Of a stretch of DNA of 37,866 nt, positions 25,266-34,781 are shown piece after piece. Position 1 is the first letter of the stretch. The number at the start of each line of letters is the position of its first letter. The notes beneath the pieces are model-generated. The model worked only from the letters and a program-made list of their open reading frames with translations. It was not told the origin of the DNA and ran no database searches. Location of the stretch: positions 1-37,866 of the forward strand of contig NZ_LMKA01000075.1 in the NCBI RefSeq assembly GCF_001421435.1. The letters run 5' to 3'. The DNA is from Chryseobacterium sp. Leaf201. GTDB taxonomy: Bacteria; Bacteroidota; Bacteroidia; Flavobacteriales; Weeksellaceae. Both the position numbers and the translations under genes were made by a program.

Positions 25266-26213
25266 TTATGAATTTTCCTGTTTTACCATTTCATTATTTT
25301 CCGTTTTCAGGCTGTCTTCGTACATCTTGGCTTCACTCCATTTGGCGTATTTTGAAGGGATAATTCTATATCCTTTTCTCAGGGCGTAAACCTTCGTATA
25401 TTCTGCCCCGAAGAACACCAGCATACACGAATAATTAATCCACATCATAATCAAAATCACGGTTCCGGCAGCCCCGAAAGTAGAAGTAGGCTGTGCTGTT
25501 CCGAAATAAAGCCCTAACAAAAATTTCCCCAGGGTAAACAGAATGGCTGTCAGGAAAGCACCGCTCCAGACAGGTTTCCATTTAATCTCTACATCCGGCA
25601 GTACTTTAAACATTAAAGCAAACAGGAGCATGACGATTCCAAAGCCAATGGCATAATTAATCAGTTCTATAACAAGATAAGTTTCAAACCCAAAATAGGA
25701 GGTGATCCAGTTGTTGAAAAAACTGATAACATTAGAGAGAATCATTGTAACCATCAGTAAAAATCCTAAAATAAGGATCATTCCCAATGAATTGGCTCTG
25801 TCCATTAAAAATTTAGTCAGTGCTTTCTTAGGCGCTGCCTGTACATCCCAAAGGCTGTTTAAAGAACGCTGAAGCTGGAAGAAAAGCGTAGTGGAACCGA
25901 ATACCAGAGAACCGATACCAATCACCTTCATGATAATATTCTCCTTATCAATTAAAGCGCCGGCAATCATAGATTCGACACTTTTTGATGCCTCTGCACC
26001 CATAACCCCTCTGATCTGCTTGCTGATTTCCCCACTGATGGCTTCCTCACCGAAGAAATAGCCGGCGATCCAGATGATGATGATCAGCAGTCCGGGAATT
26101 GAGAAGATGGCATAGTAGGCCAAGCTTGCCGAGTCATTGGATGCCGAAGATTTATTCCATTGTGTAAAAGTTTCCTTTAATGTTTCCCAGAAAAATTTTG
26201 CTCTTTTTACCAT
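25266..26213 (-). CDS. YihY/BrkB-family membrane protein
   Basis: A 315-residue inner-membrane protein with about six hydrophobic segments. Family signatures are visible: SASLAYYAIFSIPGLLIII near the N-terminus, LVFGSTTLFFQLQRSLNSLWDVQ, and FGAAGTVILIMMWINYSCMLVFFGAEYTKVY near the C-terminus. The family was once misnamed RNase BN; its actual role is unresolved, although roles in envelope or lipid transport have been proposed. The frame is open to 26246, but that start overlaps the end of tamL, whereas the ATG at 26213 lies 10 bases after the tamL stop and begins MVKRAKFFWETLKE, so I use it. It is the last gene of the tamB-tamL operon. Confidence 0.9.
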   Translation of the reverse strand: MVKRAKFFWETLKETFTQWNKSSASNDSASLAYYAIFSIPGLLIIIIWIAGYFFGEEAISGEISKQIRGVMGAEASKSVESMIAGALIDKENIIMKVIGIGSLVFGSTTLFFQLQRSLNSLWDVQAAPKKALTKFLMDRANSLGMILILGFLLMVTMILSNVISFFNNWITSYFGFETYLVIELINYAIGFGIVMLLFALMFKVLPDVEIKWKPVWSGAFLTAILFTLGKFLLGLYFGTAQPTSTFGAAGTVILIMMWINYSCMLVFFGAEYTKVYALRKGYRIIPSKYAKWSEAKMYEDSLKTENNEMVKQENS

Positions 26214-26223
26214 GTATTGATTT

Positions 26224-28551
26224 TTAGAAAGGATAACCGATTGCAATATTCAGAATAAGATTATCTCTCCTCCAGTTGGAATCCCCGAAATTGATTTTAT
26301 CAAAAGCCCATCGATCACCTCTCTGATAATAAGGCACCCGAAGAGGCATTGCCAGGTCAAGCCTTAAAATCAGGATAGAGAAGTCAAGCCTGAGACCAAC
26401 ACCGGCTCCTACGGCCACTTCGCTCAAAAATTCCTTTGAAAACTTCGCACCCGGCCTTTCAATATCTTCATTCACAAGCCATACGTTCCCGGCATCAGCA
26501 AAGACAGCGACATTTAGAAACTTATAAAGATTGGCACGGTATTCAGCATTTAATTCCAGTTTGATGTCTCCCGACTGGTCAAAATAATACCCTTCCTGGA
26601 TCGTCCGCGGATCAAAGCTTCCCGGTCCCAGTGTTCTTGCCCTGAAAGCCCTTACACTGTTGCTTCCTCCCGAAAAAAACTGTCTTGAAAAAGGAATGTG
26701 CTCTGAATTTCCGTACGGATATGCCACACCGGCAATAAGACGGGATGCCAGGGATGTTTTCTCATTGAATTTATGATACAGCCTCACATCATTTTCTATT
26801 TTGGCATACTGGCTGAACGGAACCCCGAAAATACTTTTCTCTTTGTCTTTTTTTACGTTGGCTCCGGTAATCAGTCCGGTAAGATTTCCCGCAAGGTCTA
26901 AAGTTCCCTTATAATACATGGTCGTAGGTTTAGACAGCATGGTATTGGTATACGTATAAGAATAGGTAGGACCGAAGATCAGCTGGCGTTCAACCACCCT
27001 CCGCATCGCATCGCTTTTTTGGGAGAGGGAATCATACAACGGTGTGATATTGGCCGGAGACACATAGGTAATATCAAGAATCTTAAGGTCATGTTCCTTA
27101 CGTACATTTTCTTTCCATACATACCCGAATGAACCGCTGAATGTATTCAGGGTATAATATTCTGTACGGTTCTGAAATTCATAGCCTAAGGTAATATTGG
27201 TTCTCGGTACAAAAGCACTTGAAGAATTAAATTTGAAAGGCGCGACAATTCTCGGAATGGAAAGCTGCACATTGGTTCCGGCCCTGAAGATATTTTTGGC
27301 ATTTTCCGGCCCTCCGATCTGGACATCAAAAGCGCCGTATACAGAAGCTTTAAACTGTTCCGCTCCTTTGAAAAAGTTTCTGTGGGTCCAGTTAAGGTTC
27401 AGCTCACTTCCGGCATAGTTGGCGGAGTTGGTCCTTCCTAAAGCTTCCAGGCGGAGAGACTGAAGCTCCCGCGGTGTCAGCAGGTAATAAGCATCAAATT
27501 TGTGCAGCAGGGAATCTGAAACCACAAATTCATTTTTCACGAATTTAAAAACACCTAAACTGATCAGCCGGTTCAGCGTAAGGTTATGGTTCGTCCGGTT
27601 GTAAATGTCTCCTCTTTTAAAGTACAGTGCCCTGTCGAAAATTTTCGGCTTAAATTTATGTTGAGGATCAATTACATAAATATCATTATGCGCATATTTC
27701 TGAAGCGAATCCGGATCCATCGGGACGCTGTATTTCCCCTGTCTTACATCCTGAATATTGTAATTCGGGAACACCACTACCTTATCAATACTGAACTGCT
27801 GGGTAGAAAGATCAGGTGTGTTGTCTTTTAACTTTACATTAAGTTCAACCTTATGATTTTTGCTCACCGTACTGTCAGCCTGAACGATAATGTTATCGGG
27901 ATGGAAATAGTAAAACCCTTTTTCCTTTAAGCTGTTGTCAATCCGCTGCCTTTCAGATTTAATCACATCAAGATCAAAAGGATTTCCTCTTTTCAGAAAG
28001 GTTTTATCCGTAATATTCTGGATTTCCTGGTTTACCAATGAAGAATCTTTCTGGAATTTTACATCACTGATCAGGTATCTTGCGCCCGGCCTTACCGTAT
28101 AAATAACCTGGGCTTTCTTATTCTTTGAAACGGTATCATACGTAGCCGCTGCATTGAAATACCCTTTGTTCTCGGAATAATTTTCAATAATCTCACGGTT
28201 GAACTCCCGGTCTACATCCCCTAAAAGAACAGGCTTTTCACCTATTTTATATTTGAGCCAGTAATTGAAGCCTTTTTCTTTTTTCAGTTCTTTGGCAATA
28301 TTGTAAAAGAAAAGTTTCGGTCTTAATCCTAAAAAAGATGAATTGGGCTTAGGGGTAAGATTGGCTTCCAGGGCAGCCTGCAGATCTTTTTTTTCGTTTT
28401 TGGAAATGGTGTCATTTTCAATGTTGATTTTTGCCCCGGTATACAGCATCTGTCCCTCCTGCAGGTATTTCGTGTTGCTGCATGAAAGCGTCACCGAAGC
28501 CATTCCGAATGTAAGTATATATCTGAAATATGTCTGATAATTTTTTCTCAT
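26224..28551 (-). CDS. tamL: TamL: lipoprotein-type BamA/TamA outer-membrane protein
   Basis: A 775-residue Omp85-family protein. Unlike proteobacterial TamA it has a lipoprotein signal with lipobox Cys24 (ASVTLSCSNTKYLQEGQ), the feature of the Bacteroidota TamL subgroup. POTRA-like repeats span roughly residues 28-330, followed by a 16-strand-type barrel domain with the Omp85 signature FFSGGSNSVRAFRARTLGPG near residue 625 and a final IAIGYPF strand. With TamB it should form the TAM complex spanning the periplasm, used for outer-membrane protein assembly and possibly lipid transfer. Its ATG shares one base with the tamB stop (TAATG), giving tight translational coupling. Confidence 0.92.
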   Translation of the reverse strand: MRKNYQTYFRYILTFGMASVTLSCSNTKYLQEGQMLYTGAKINIENDTISKNEKKDLQAALEANLTPKPNSSFLGLRPKLFFYNIAKELKKEKGFNYWLKYKIGEKPVLLGDVDREFNREIIENYSENKGYFNAAATYDTVSKNKKAQVIYTVRPGARYLISDVKFQKDSSLVNQEIQNITDKTFLKRGNPFDLDVIKSERQRIDNSLKEKGFYYFHPDNIIVQADSTVSKNHKVELNVKLKDNTPDLSTQQFSIDKVVVFPNYNIQDVRQGKYSVPMDPDSLQKYAHNDIYVIDPQHKFKPKIFDRALYFKRGDIYNRTNHNLTLNRLISLGVFKFVKNEFVVSDSLLHKFDAYYLLTPRELQSLRLEALGRTNSANYAGSELNLNWTHRNFFKGAEQFKASVYGAFDVQIGGPENAKNIFRAGTNVQLSIPRIVAPFKFNSSSAFVPRTNITLGYEFQNRTEYYTLNTFSGSFGYVWKENVRKEHDLKILDITYVSPANITPLYDSLSQKSDAMRRVVERQLIFGPTYSYTYTNTMLSKPTTMYYKGTLDLAGNLTGLITGANVKKDKEKSIFGVPFSQYAKIENDVRLYHKFNEKTSLASRLIAGVAYPYGNSEHIPFSRQFFSGGSNSVRAFRARTLGPGSFDPRTIQEGYYFDQSGDIKLELNAEYRANLYKFLNVAVFADAGNVWLVNEDIERPGAKFSKEFLSEVAVGAGVGLRLDFSILILRLDLAMPLRVPYYQRGDRWAFDKINFGDSNWRRDNLILNIAIGYPF

Positions 28552-31500
28552 TATTTAAATTCTACAACTTGGTTTTGCTTGTTCTTTTTAGATTCTTTCT
28601 GATTTTTATTTCTGGATTTCCGGAAGATATCACGGAACTTATCATAATCCAGTGTAATGATAAACCCAAGACCTGTTTCTACGATCTGGCCCTGAAGTGC
28701 CACCTGGTATTCGTTCTTACGGTAGGCACGGAGCATATACCTTTCATCTTTGGAAAGGCTGTAATCTACGGTTACGTCGCCCGCAATATTGGTTGTGCTC
28801 TCATTCTGGCGGGATTCACCTTCCAGGCCGAAATTACTTCCCACCGAAACTTTAAGTCGGTCATTCAGCAGCCTTTTGCTGATATCTACATTAAGATCGG
28901 TTCTTGTATTTTGTGTTCCTGTAGAATAATCTTCAGAAGATTCAAGGTCAAAATTAAGGTCAACCCCTTTAATCAGGTCAGAAGCCAGGTTATTCAGCTG
29001 CTGGGAGAGAATCTTACTCACACTCTGCCTTGCCATCATCTCCCCGGAAAGCCCGGCTCCGGACTGGAACGGATTTTCCCCGATGAACCTGTTCAGTAAC
29101 AATAAAGCAAATACCTGTTTGTTCATTTCAGACTCCTGGGTTCTCAGCTGAGACAGTTTCTGGTCTACGATATCCGTAACGGTGGAAGAAACGGCATTGT
29201 TTTTTTCATCCGTGGTAATATCAAAAGTAATCACCGGTTTCAGCAGTTCGCCGTTCATCTTCAGTAATGTATTGAAAGGGATTCTCTGCTTAAACTGATT
29301 GAGAATTGCTGAACTTTCCCCGCTTATCTGCTGCTCCACCAGATCAAGCGGCGCTGTTTCAGTTTTATAGACCGCGGTAATATCAAGGTTGGCGGTAGTC
29401 GGTTCCCCGGTCCAGGTAATGGTGCTTCCTTTCTCAATATCGAATTTACGTTTCAGTACGCTTACGGTCATTTCATAACTTCCTGATTCCACTTCATAAA
29501 CGCCTACCAGTGTAGTTTTTCCTGAAGGGTCAATTCCGCCTGTCAGTTCCGCTTCACCCTGAAGTTTTACGAAATCGCCGTTGGCTTTGTCAATAAGTAA
29601 AGAAAGCTTGGCTTCTTTGCTCAGTTCAATATTTACGCTTACGTCCATTCCTTTAATCTGGGTCTGGCTGTTTAAAGAATCTGCTTTTACCGTTTTGTTC
29701 AGGGCAATCTGGTCCTGATCGATAAACTCCACAATCCCTTCTCTTTCCTGCAGAGTGGGAGAAGATTGGGGAAGTACAAATGTAAAATCTGTATTGTCGG
29801 CAACAGAAAGCCTTCCGTCTACTTTCGGTAAATCAAGATTTCCTCTGATACGCAATCCGGCATCAATCGCAAGGATTCCGTACATGATGGCATCATTGGA
29901 TTTTTCAGAATTTACCACTTTGAAATCTTTGGCGTTAAGATCAAGATTAAATGCAAAATCCCTGTACGTCTGTGTCAGTACCTGTCCGTCAATTACCATC
30001 GAATTTCCGTCTTTATCATTGATTTTGAAATCATCAAACTCAATTCCGCGGCTGGTAAAATCAATATCGTCATTCAGTTTCCTGAAATCGCTTCCGGTTT
30101 TGGCTATTTCCAGCCCTACATCATTGAATTTCAATGTACCTAAAATATTAGGCTGTGTTGTACTGCCGGTAATTTTCATGTTTCCGGAAATATAGCCTTC
30201 CGTATTGGTAATGGCGTTCATGGAGAAACCCTGTACAGATTTCATCTGCAACTGGTTGATGGCCATATTCAGGTCAAAAGTGCTTGATGAAGTATTGTAA
30301 TCGCCCAGAATCTTAACGTCATTGTTGTTTCCGGATAAGGTAATATCCGCATTTAAAAGATTGGACGGTGTATTGTTTACTTTTACAGCAAGGTTTCCAA
30401 CCGGGCTTCCGTAGACAATCAGGTCTGAAACATTCAGGTCAGACGTAAAGGTCATTTTTTTCGTTAAGTCACGCAGCTGTGCTGTCCCGTTGATGGTACC
30501 TCTTGCCAGAACGGTATCTTTCTTAATCAGCTCGGTAATGGTTTCTATCTTGAAATTTTTCAGTGAAACGTTAAGAGGTGCGTTCGGCGACTGCGTTTCA
30601 GACTGCAGAAGGATTTCACTTCCGGCATTTGAGAGCCTGAAATTATCTGCCAGGATTCCGTTGCTGCTGATCTGTATTTTATTGCCTTCTCCCACGGTCC
30701 AGTCTGTATAGTTCAATCTCAGTCCATCAGGATTTAATGAAATTTCCGTGATGTCGTTCAGTGATTTTGCATTACCGGCAATCAGGAACTGCGTTTCATC
30801 TTTTTCATCTTTGGTCGTAATGTTGTAATTAATAATATTATTCGCGACATCCCCGCCGATATTCACTTTATTTAAAGCGAAGCTTGAGCTTTTTAGTGCT
30901 GCGACATTCAGATTATACTGTAAAGCCTGGTTTTCATTGGTTACACGGATCGCAGCATTTTCAATCGAATTTTCGCCATACAGCAACCGCGGGATCTGCC
31001 CGTCGATTTCTATTTTCTGCGAATCAGCATCATAATTTCCGGTAAGATTAATGGTCTCGAAGCTTTTCAGTTCCGGTACGAATTTCCGGATCAGATCATC
31101 ATTCTTAATTTTGGCATTAAAGGTAAAAAACTGCCCTGCCTGGATGGTCTGGCTTTTTGCAGGCTTCTGGAACTGGTAGTACTGATTAACCGTCTGTGAC
31201 AGTGCTCCGAAAATCTGGGTCAGCTTATATTTACCCCTTAATTCCACATCTGCAATCTGAGAATTGAAAATGATATTGGTGGAATCACTGGTGGAAGACG
31301 CTTTCAGGTTGACTTCTTGTATCGGGTATACTTCTTTGGCATCTGAAAAAGCAAAGTCTTTCAGGTTAAGGTATCCGTTCAAGTTATCAGGATCCAGGCT
31401 GGTAAAATTACCGTCTATTTTTCCGGCGAGGATCATCGGGTCTTTATAGAATCCGAGCCTGTTAAGGTCTAATTTATTTATATTACCGTTGACTTTCACG

Positions 31501-33587
31501 GTAGGATTTTTTTCATTGTAGATTCCGGAAGCCGTTAACTGTAAATTGGCATTCGGATCTTTGGAGTTCAGAATAACATGATAGTTGCCGCGTCTTATTT
31601 TCCCGGTTAAATTCATGTTCTGGTACCGGTATCCTTTATAAACCGCAGAAGCTACATGGCCTCTCAGGTCGGCATTCGCATTTTTAAAATCAAAGCTTTC
31701 CCCTTTCGCATAAATCTGCGCCGAAACGGTTCCGATATCTTTATTCTGAATAATTTTTCCGATCTGAAGTCCCTGAAGGTTCGCTTTCACATCATACAGC
31801 TCGCGGTTTTTTCTCCGCATATCCAGCTTGGCGATAACAGCCGCGTTGCCAAGAGTAGAGTAGAGGTTCAGATTGGCATTCACTACTTTCGTGGTTCCTT
31901 TTGCCGCTCCTTTAATACTCATGTTGGAAGGAAGGGAAATATTGGAAGGGATGGTATTCTTCGGTACCAGATTGAAGATCGTTCTGGCGGATGAAGATAA
32001 TTCTGCAATTTTCAGGTCATAGTAGAGGTTATCCGGGTTCATGGCATTCCTTATTCTTCCTGAGGCAGCCACCCTCAACTGGTCTAAACCGGAAACCTTA
32101 AGATTGTTGATCAGAAGGTCATTAACGTTCCCTTTTACATTGGCATTCACATTAAGAATGGCATTAGGGTATTTGTTGAAAGGAGCCGTATTGCGTAAAG
32201 TAGGAACCAGGTTCAAAATATCGGAAAACCCTATTTTTGAATCTCTGATATCTGCTGAAATCCTTACTGCACCCAGGTTTGAGCTGAGCTGTTCAATAGA
32301 ATTATAATTCAGGATCACTTCATCACGAAGAACTGTTTTCGGGGTCTGAAGATAAAGGTCTTTCAGATAAGCTTCCTTTTCATTATACACAAAATCAGTA
32401 TTGAATTTCTGGATATCCAGGCCTCTTGCTTCCTGGATCTCTGCTGAATTTACTGTTCCTGCAAATGTGTTGTTCTGCATTTTAAAGCCTTTCACCTCAA
32501 TATTCATTTTAGAAAAATTCAGGTGGTTGAAATCCATTCCCTGACGGGTCGGAGCAATAGCTGTATTGTTGTACGCTACTTTTACGTCATTTAAAACCAG
32601 CTTTCCGAGCAATAAGCTCAAGGCTTTCTGCTGATCTGAATTTTTTGAAACTTCAGGTTGTTTGCTTTCTTCAGGGTTGGCATTCTGAGCCGGAAGATAA
32701 AGGTTGGCATTGATATCAGCGCCTGAAAGAACCACAGTTTCTACACTGTAGGCATTGTTTTCAAGATCAAGCTTGTTTACTTTCGTGCTGAGTTCTTTAA
32801 ACAGGACTTTGGCAAAAGTCTTGGTATTGTCATCTCCGTAGTCGATATTGAAGTTGGTGAGTTTAATCCCTCTTAAACCCAGCTGCATCGGCTTTTTGTT
32901 ATTCAGGGAATCTACTTTTTTCTCTACGTTTTTTGAAACTTCCTCTATCAGGTCCTGTTTCAGCTTTAATTTCAGCCCGTCGAGATTGATGTTACCCACT
33001 GCATAGGCGTTTTTCTGAAGATCAAATGTTTTTACCCTTGTATCAAAAGATTTGAAGTAAAGATTAATGTCATTTCTGGACTGCTGATCATTAAAAGTAA
33101 TACCAATGTCTTTCAGTTTGATTTTATCCAGGGAAATAATGAAAGGTTTTGAAGGGCTTTCTTCTTTATCGCTCGTTGCAAAAGCATCCAGGATATAATC
33201 AAAATTGAATGTTCCGTCAGGTTTTCTTACAACATTTGCCCGCGCGCCTTCAAGGTCTACTGAGGTGATGTCTGCCGTTGAGCTGATCAGTTTCATCATG
33301 TTCAGCCCTACATCCAGCTTTTTAACGGCTAAGAGCGTATCGATATTCTGACCTTTTAAATACAGGTCTTCCATAACAAGGCTGTTAGGGAATCCTATGT
33401 AAACCCTTTCCAGGCTTACTTTTGTTTTGATTTTTTTCTCCAGATACACCACCAGCCTGTCTTTGACAAAATTCTGGACGACCGGAAGTCTTAAACTAAG
33501 GATAAGCAGCGTAAGAAAAACCAGAATGGATACAATGGTTATTGCAAAACGCTTAAAGAATTTTCTTTTGTTAAATTTCAGTTTCAA
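28551..33587 (-). CDS. tamB: Translocation and assembly module protein TamB
   Basis: A very large (1678-residue) AsmA/TamB-family protein with one N-terminal membrane anchor (about residues 13-31, ITIVSILVFLTLLILSL) and a long strand-rich periplasmic body predicted to form the repeating beta-groove that bridges inner and outer membrane. The C-terminal TamB (DUF490) domain covers roughly the last 450 residues and includes NGDFVKLQGEAELTGGIDPSG and GSNFGLEGESRQNES. It ends in a basic Lys/Asn/Gln-rich tail. It is the first gene of a tamB-tamL-yihY operon with a promoter just upstream. Length is on the large side for TamB generally. Confidence 0.93.
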   Translation of the reverse strand: MKLKFNKRKFFKRFAITIVSILVFLTLLILSLRLPVVQNFVKDRLVVYLEKKIKTKVSLERVYIGFPNSLVMEDLYLKGQNIDTLLAVKKLDVGLNMMKLISSTADITSVDLEGARANVVRKPDGTFNFDYILDAFATSDKEESPSKPFIISLDKIKLKDIGITFNDQQSRNDINLYFKSFDTRVKTFDLQKNAYAVGNINLDGLKLKLKQDLIEEVSKNVEKKVDSLNNKKPMQLGLRGIKLTNFNIDYGDDNTKTFAKVLFKELSTKVNKLDLENNAYSVETVVLSGADINANLYLPAQNANPEESKQPEVSKNSDQQKALSLLLGKLVLNDVKVAYNNTAIAPTRQGMDFNHLNFSKMNIEVKGFKMQNNTFAGTVNSAEIQEARGLDIQKFNTDFVYNEKEAYLKDLYLQTPKTVLRDEVILNYNSIEQLSSNLGAVRISADIRDSKIGFSDILNLVPTLRNTAPFNKYPNAILNVNANVKGNVNDLLINNLKVSGLDQLRVAASGRIRNAMNPDNLYYDLKIAELSSSARTIFNLVPKNTIPSNISLPSNMSIKGAAKGTTKVVNANLNLYSTLGNAAVIAKLDMRRKNRELYDVKANLQGLQIGKIIQNKDIGTVSAQIYAKGESFDFKNANADLRGHVASAVYKGYRYQNMNLTGKIRRGNYHVILNSKDPNANLQLTASGIYNEKNPTVKVNGNINKLDLNRLGFYKDPMILAGKIDGNFTSLDPDNLNGYLNLKDFAFSDAKEVYPIQEVNLKASSTSDSTNIIFNSQIADVELRGKYKLTQIFGALSQTVNQYYQFQKPAKSQTIQAGQFFTFNAKIKNDDLIRKFVPELKSFETINLTGNYDADSQKIEIDGQIPRLLYGENSIENAAIRVTNENQALQYNLNVAALKSSSFALNKVNIGGDVANNIINYNITTKDEKDETQFLIAGNAKSLNDITEISLNPDGLRLNYTDWTVGEGNKIQISSNGILADNFRLSNAGSEILLQSETQSPNAPLNVSLKNFKIETITELIKKDTVLARGTINGTAQLRDLTKKMTFTSDLNVSDLIVYGSPVGNLAVKVNNTPSNLLNADITLSGNNNDVKILGDYNTSSSTFDLNMAINQLQMKSVQGFSMNAITNTEGYISGNMKITGSTTQPNILGTLKFNDVGLEIAKTGSDFRKLNDDIDFTSRGIEFDDFKINDKDGNSMVIDGQVLTQTYRDFAFNLDLNAKDFKVVNSEKSNDAIMYGILAIDAGLRIRGNLDLPKVDGRLSVADNTDFTFVLPQSSPTLQEREGIVEFIDQDQIALNKTVKADSLNSQTQIKGMDVSVNIELSKEAKLSLLIDKANGDFVKLQGEAELTGGIDPSGKTTLVGVYEVESGSYEMTVSVLKRKFDIEKGSTITWTGEPTTANLDITAVYKTETAPLDLVEQQISGESSAILNQFKQRIPFNTLLKMNGELLKPVITFDITTDEKNNAVSSTVTDIVDQKLSQLRTQESEMNKQVFALLLLNRFIGENPFQSGAGLSGEMMARQSVSKILSQQLNNLASDLIKGVDLNFDLESSEDYSTGTQNTRTDLNVDISKRLLNDRLKVSVGSNFGLEGESRQNESTTNIAGDVTVDYSLSKDERYMLRAYRKNEYQVALQGQIVETGLGFIITLDYDKFRDIFRKSRNKNQKESKKNKQNQVVEFK

Positions 33588-33605
33588 GAGTGATTGGGTT
33601 TAGAA

Positions 33606-33613
33606 CAAATATA
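33606..33613 (-). promoter_or_regulatory. tamB operon promoter -7 element
   Basis: TATATTTG on the minus strand exactly matches TAnnTTTG, 18 bases upstream of the tamB ATG. No good TTTG -33 element is evident in the AT-rich sequence upstream. Confidence 0.55.
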
Positions 33614-33761
33614 ATAATACTAATTTTACTAATTATCTGTTGTGGTACCCTTTGTGAGTGCAAAAATCCTGCCTTGACTGCCTGTTATGGAATTTAGTTG
33701 AATAACTATGTAGTGAATGAGTTGATGAAGACAGCCAAAGACCGGATTTGAGTTGTTAAAA

Positions 33762-33846
33762 ACCCCCTTTTATCATTTTTATCTATGTTGAAAAGGTTTT
33801 AGCAAAAATGAAAATTCAATATAAGTTCAGTTGTTTAAAAGGGGGT
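33762..33846 (-). terminator. Widely spaced inverted repeat after ccoP, possible terminator
   Basis: ACCCCCTTTTA (33762-33772) and TAAAAGGGGGT (33836-33846) are perfect 11-bp complements 63 bases apart. On the minus strand the second arm runs directly into TTTTT, so it can act as a large-loop terminator for the ccoNO-ccoP transcript. It lies 33 bases beyond the ccoP stop. The looped-out sequence shows no ORF. Confidence 0.5.
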
Positions 33847-33878
33847 ATAGCATGGTTTAAATATGCTGAGATAATAAT

Positions 33879-34766
33879 TTAATAGCTTGTGTTTTCCCAC
33901 TGCACGGGCTTTCCCTGCGGAACGGCACCACCTTCGGCAGGCGTAACAGGTTTTGTTTCCTGGTTGATGTGATAGATGTATGCGGCTATTTTTTCTGCAT
34001 CCCTTCCTGTAATGGTTCCTTCTTTGATCATGGGACGCATGGCAGGATTATTCGGTGAACCGTTTTCCAGCATCCAGAAGACATTTTTGAATAAGCTTTT
34101 TTCCTTGATATTGACCCAGTGCGTATCCGTCAGGTTCGGCCCGATTCCGCCTTTCGCCCCTTCTCCATGGCAGGTTACACAATTGGTTTTAAAAAGTTCC
34201 TGGCCTTCGGATACATAGTCTGCATTGTATTTTGCAGATTCCAGTGTGATCTGAGGCGCGGTTTTTTCAAATGCTTCAATGGAAGCCAGCATGACTTTGG
34301 TTTCATCGTTCAGTTCAGCTTCGGGGTGGGCATAATCGGTGAATGCAAATGCCGCCATATACACCGCGCAGAAAATAAATCCGAAGTAGAACAGTCCGAG
34401 CCACCATTTCGGAAGGGAGTTGTCAAGTTCCGTAATCCCGTCAAAACCGTGGTCAATCAGGATGTCTTTTTCTTCCGTAGCCGGCTGTTTCTTGAAAGCC
34501 GAGTTCCAGAGTTTCTGAAAATACGGTGTGCTCTTTTCCTTGAGGTACCGTGCTTTTTCTTCATCACATAGCCGGGTAAAATTCTGGTTTTCAATCAGGT
34601 CACCGATAGAATTTACAATAAGAAGCAGGATTACGGCAATGGCCATCATTCCCCAGAAAAAAGGAGAAGTAAAGTATCCTGAACCGGGCGCGAACATTTC
34701 GAACGCCATAATGGTTAAACCAATGGTGACAAGGATATATACGGAAACGGGAGTTCTTGTTTTCAT
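33879..34766 (-). CDS. ccoP: cbb3-type cytochrome c oxidase subunit III (CcoP)
   Basis: A 295-residue membrane-bound cytochrome c. Two hydrophobic segments lie near the N-terminus (about 9-25 and 36-53), a third at about 120-143, preceded by the CcoP motif HGFDGITELDNSLPKWW. The periplasmic domain has a single CxxCH haem site, C196-V-T-C199-H200, with a Met ligand in MRPMIKEG. Proteobacterial CcoP usually carries two haems; one is what I expect in Bacteroidota. It passes electrons to CcoO and on to the CcoN active site. It follows ccoNO by 15 bases, so no ccoQ gene fits between. Confidence 0.94.
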   Translation of the reverse strand: MKTRTPVSVYILVTIGLTIMAFEMFAPGSGYFTSPFFWGMMAIAVILLLIVNSIGDLIENQNFTRLCDEEKARYLKEKSTPYFQKLWNSAFKKQPATEEKDILIDHGFDGITELDNSLPKWWLGLFYFGFIFCAVYMAAFAFTDYAHPEAELNDETKVMLASIEAFEKTAPQITLESAKYNADYVSEGQELFKTNCVTCHGEGAKGGIGPNLTDTHWVNIKEKSLFKNVFWMLENGSPNNPAMRPMIKEGTITGRDAEKIAAYIYHINQETKPVTPAEGGAVPQGKPVQWENTSY

Positions 34767-34781
34767 GTGAATGGATTTAAA

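Noticed and set aside
28530..29099. A 189-codon plus-strand frame opposite the 3' end of tamB
   Set aside because: Antisense to the TamB C-terminal domain, with no recognisable protein features.
34767..34781. A ccoQ gene between ccoNO and ccoP
   Set aside because: Only 15 bases separate the two genes, too few for any gene.
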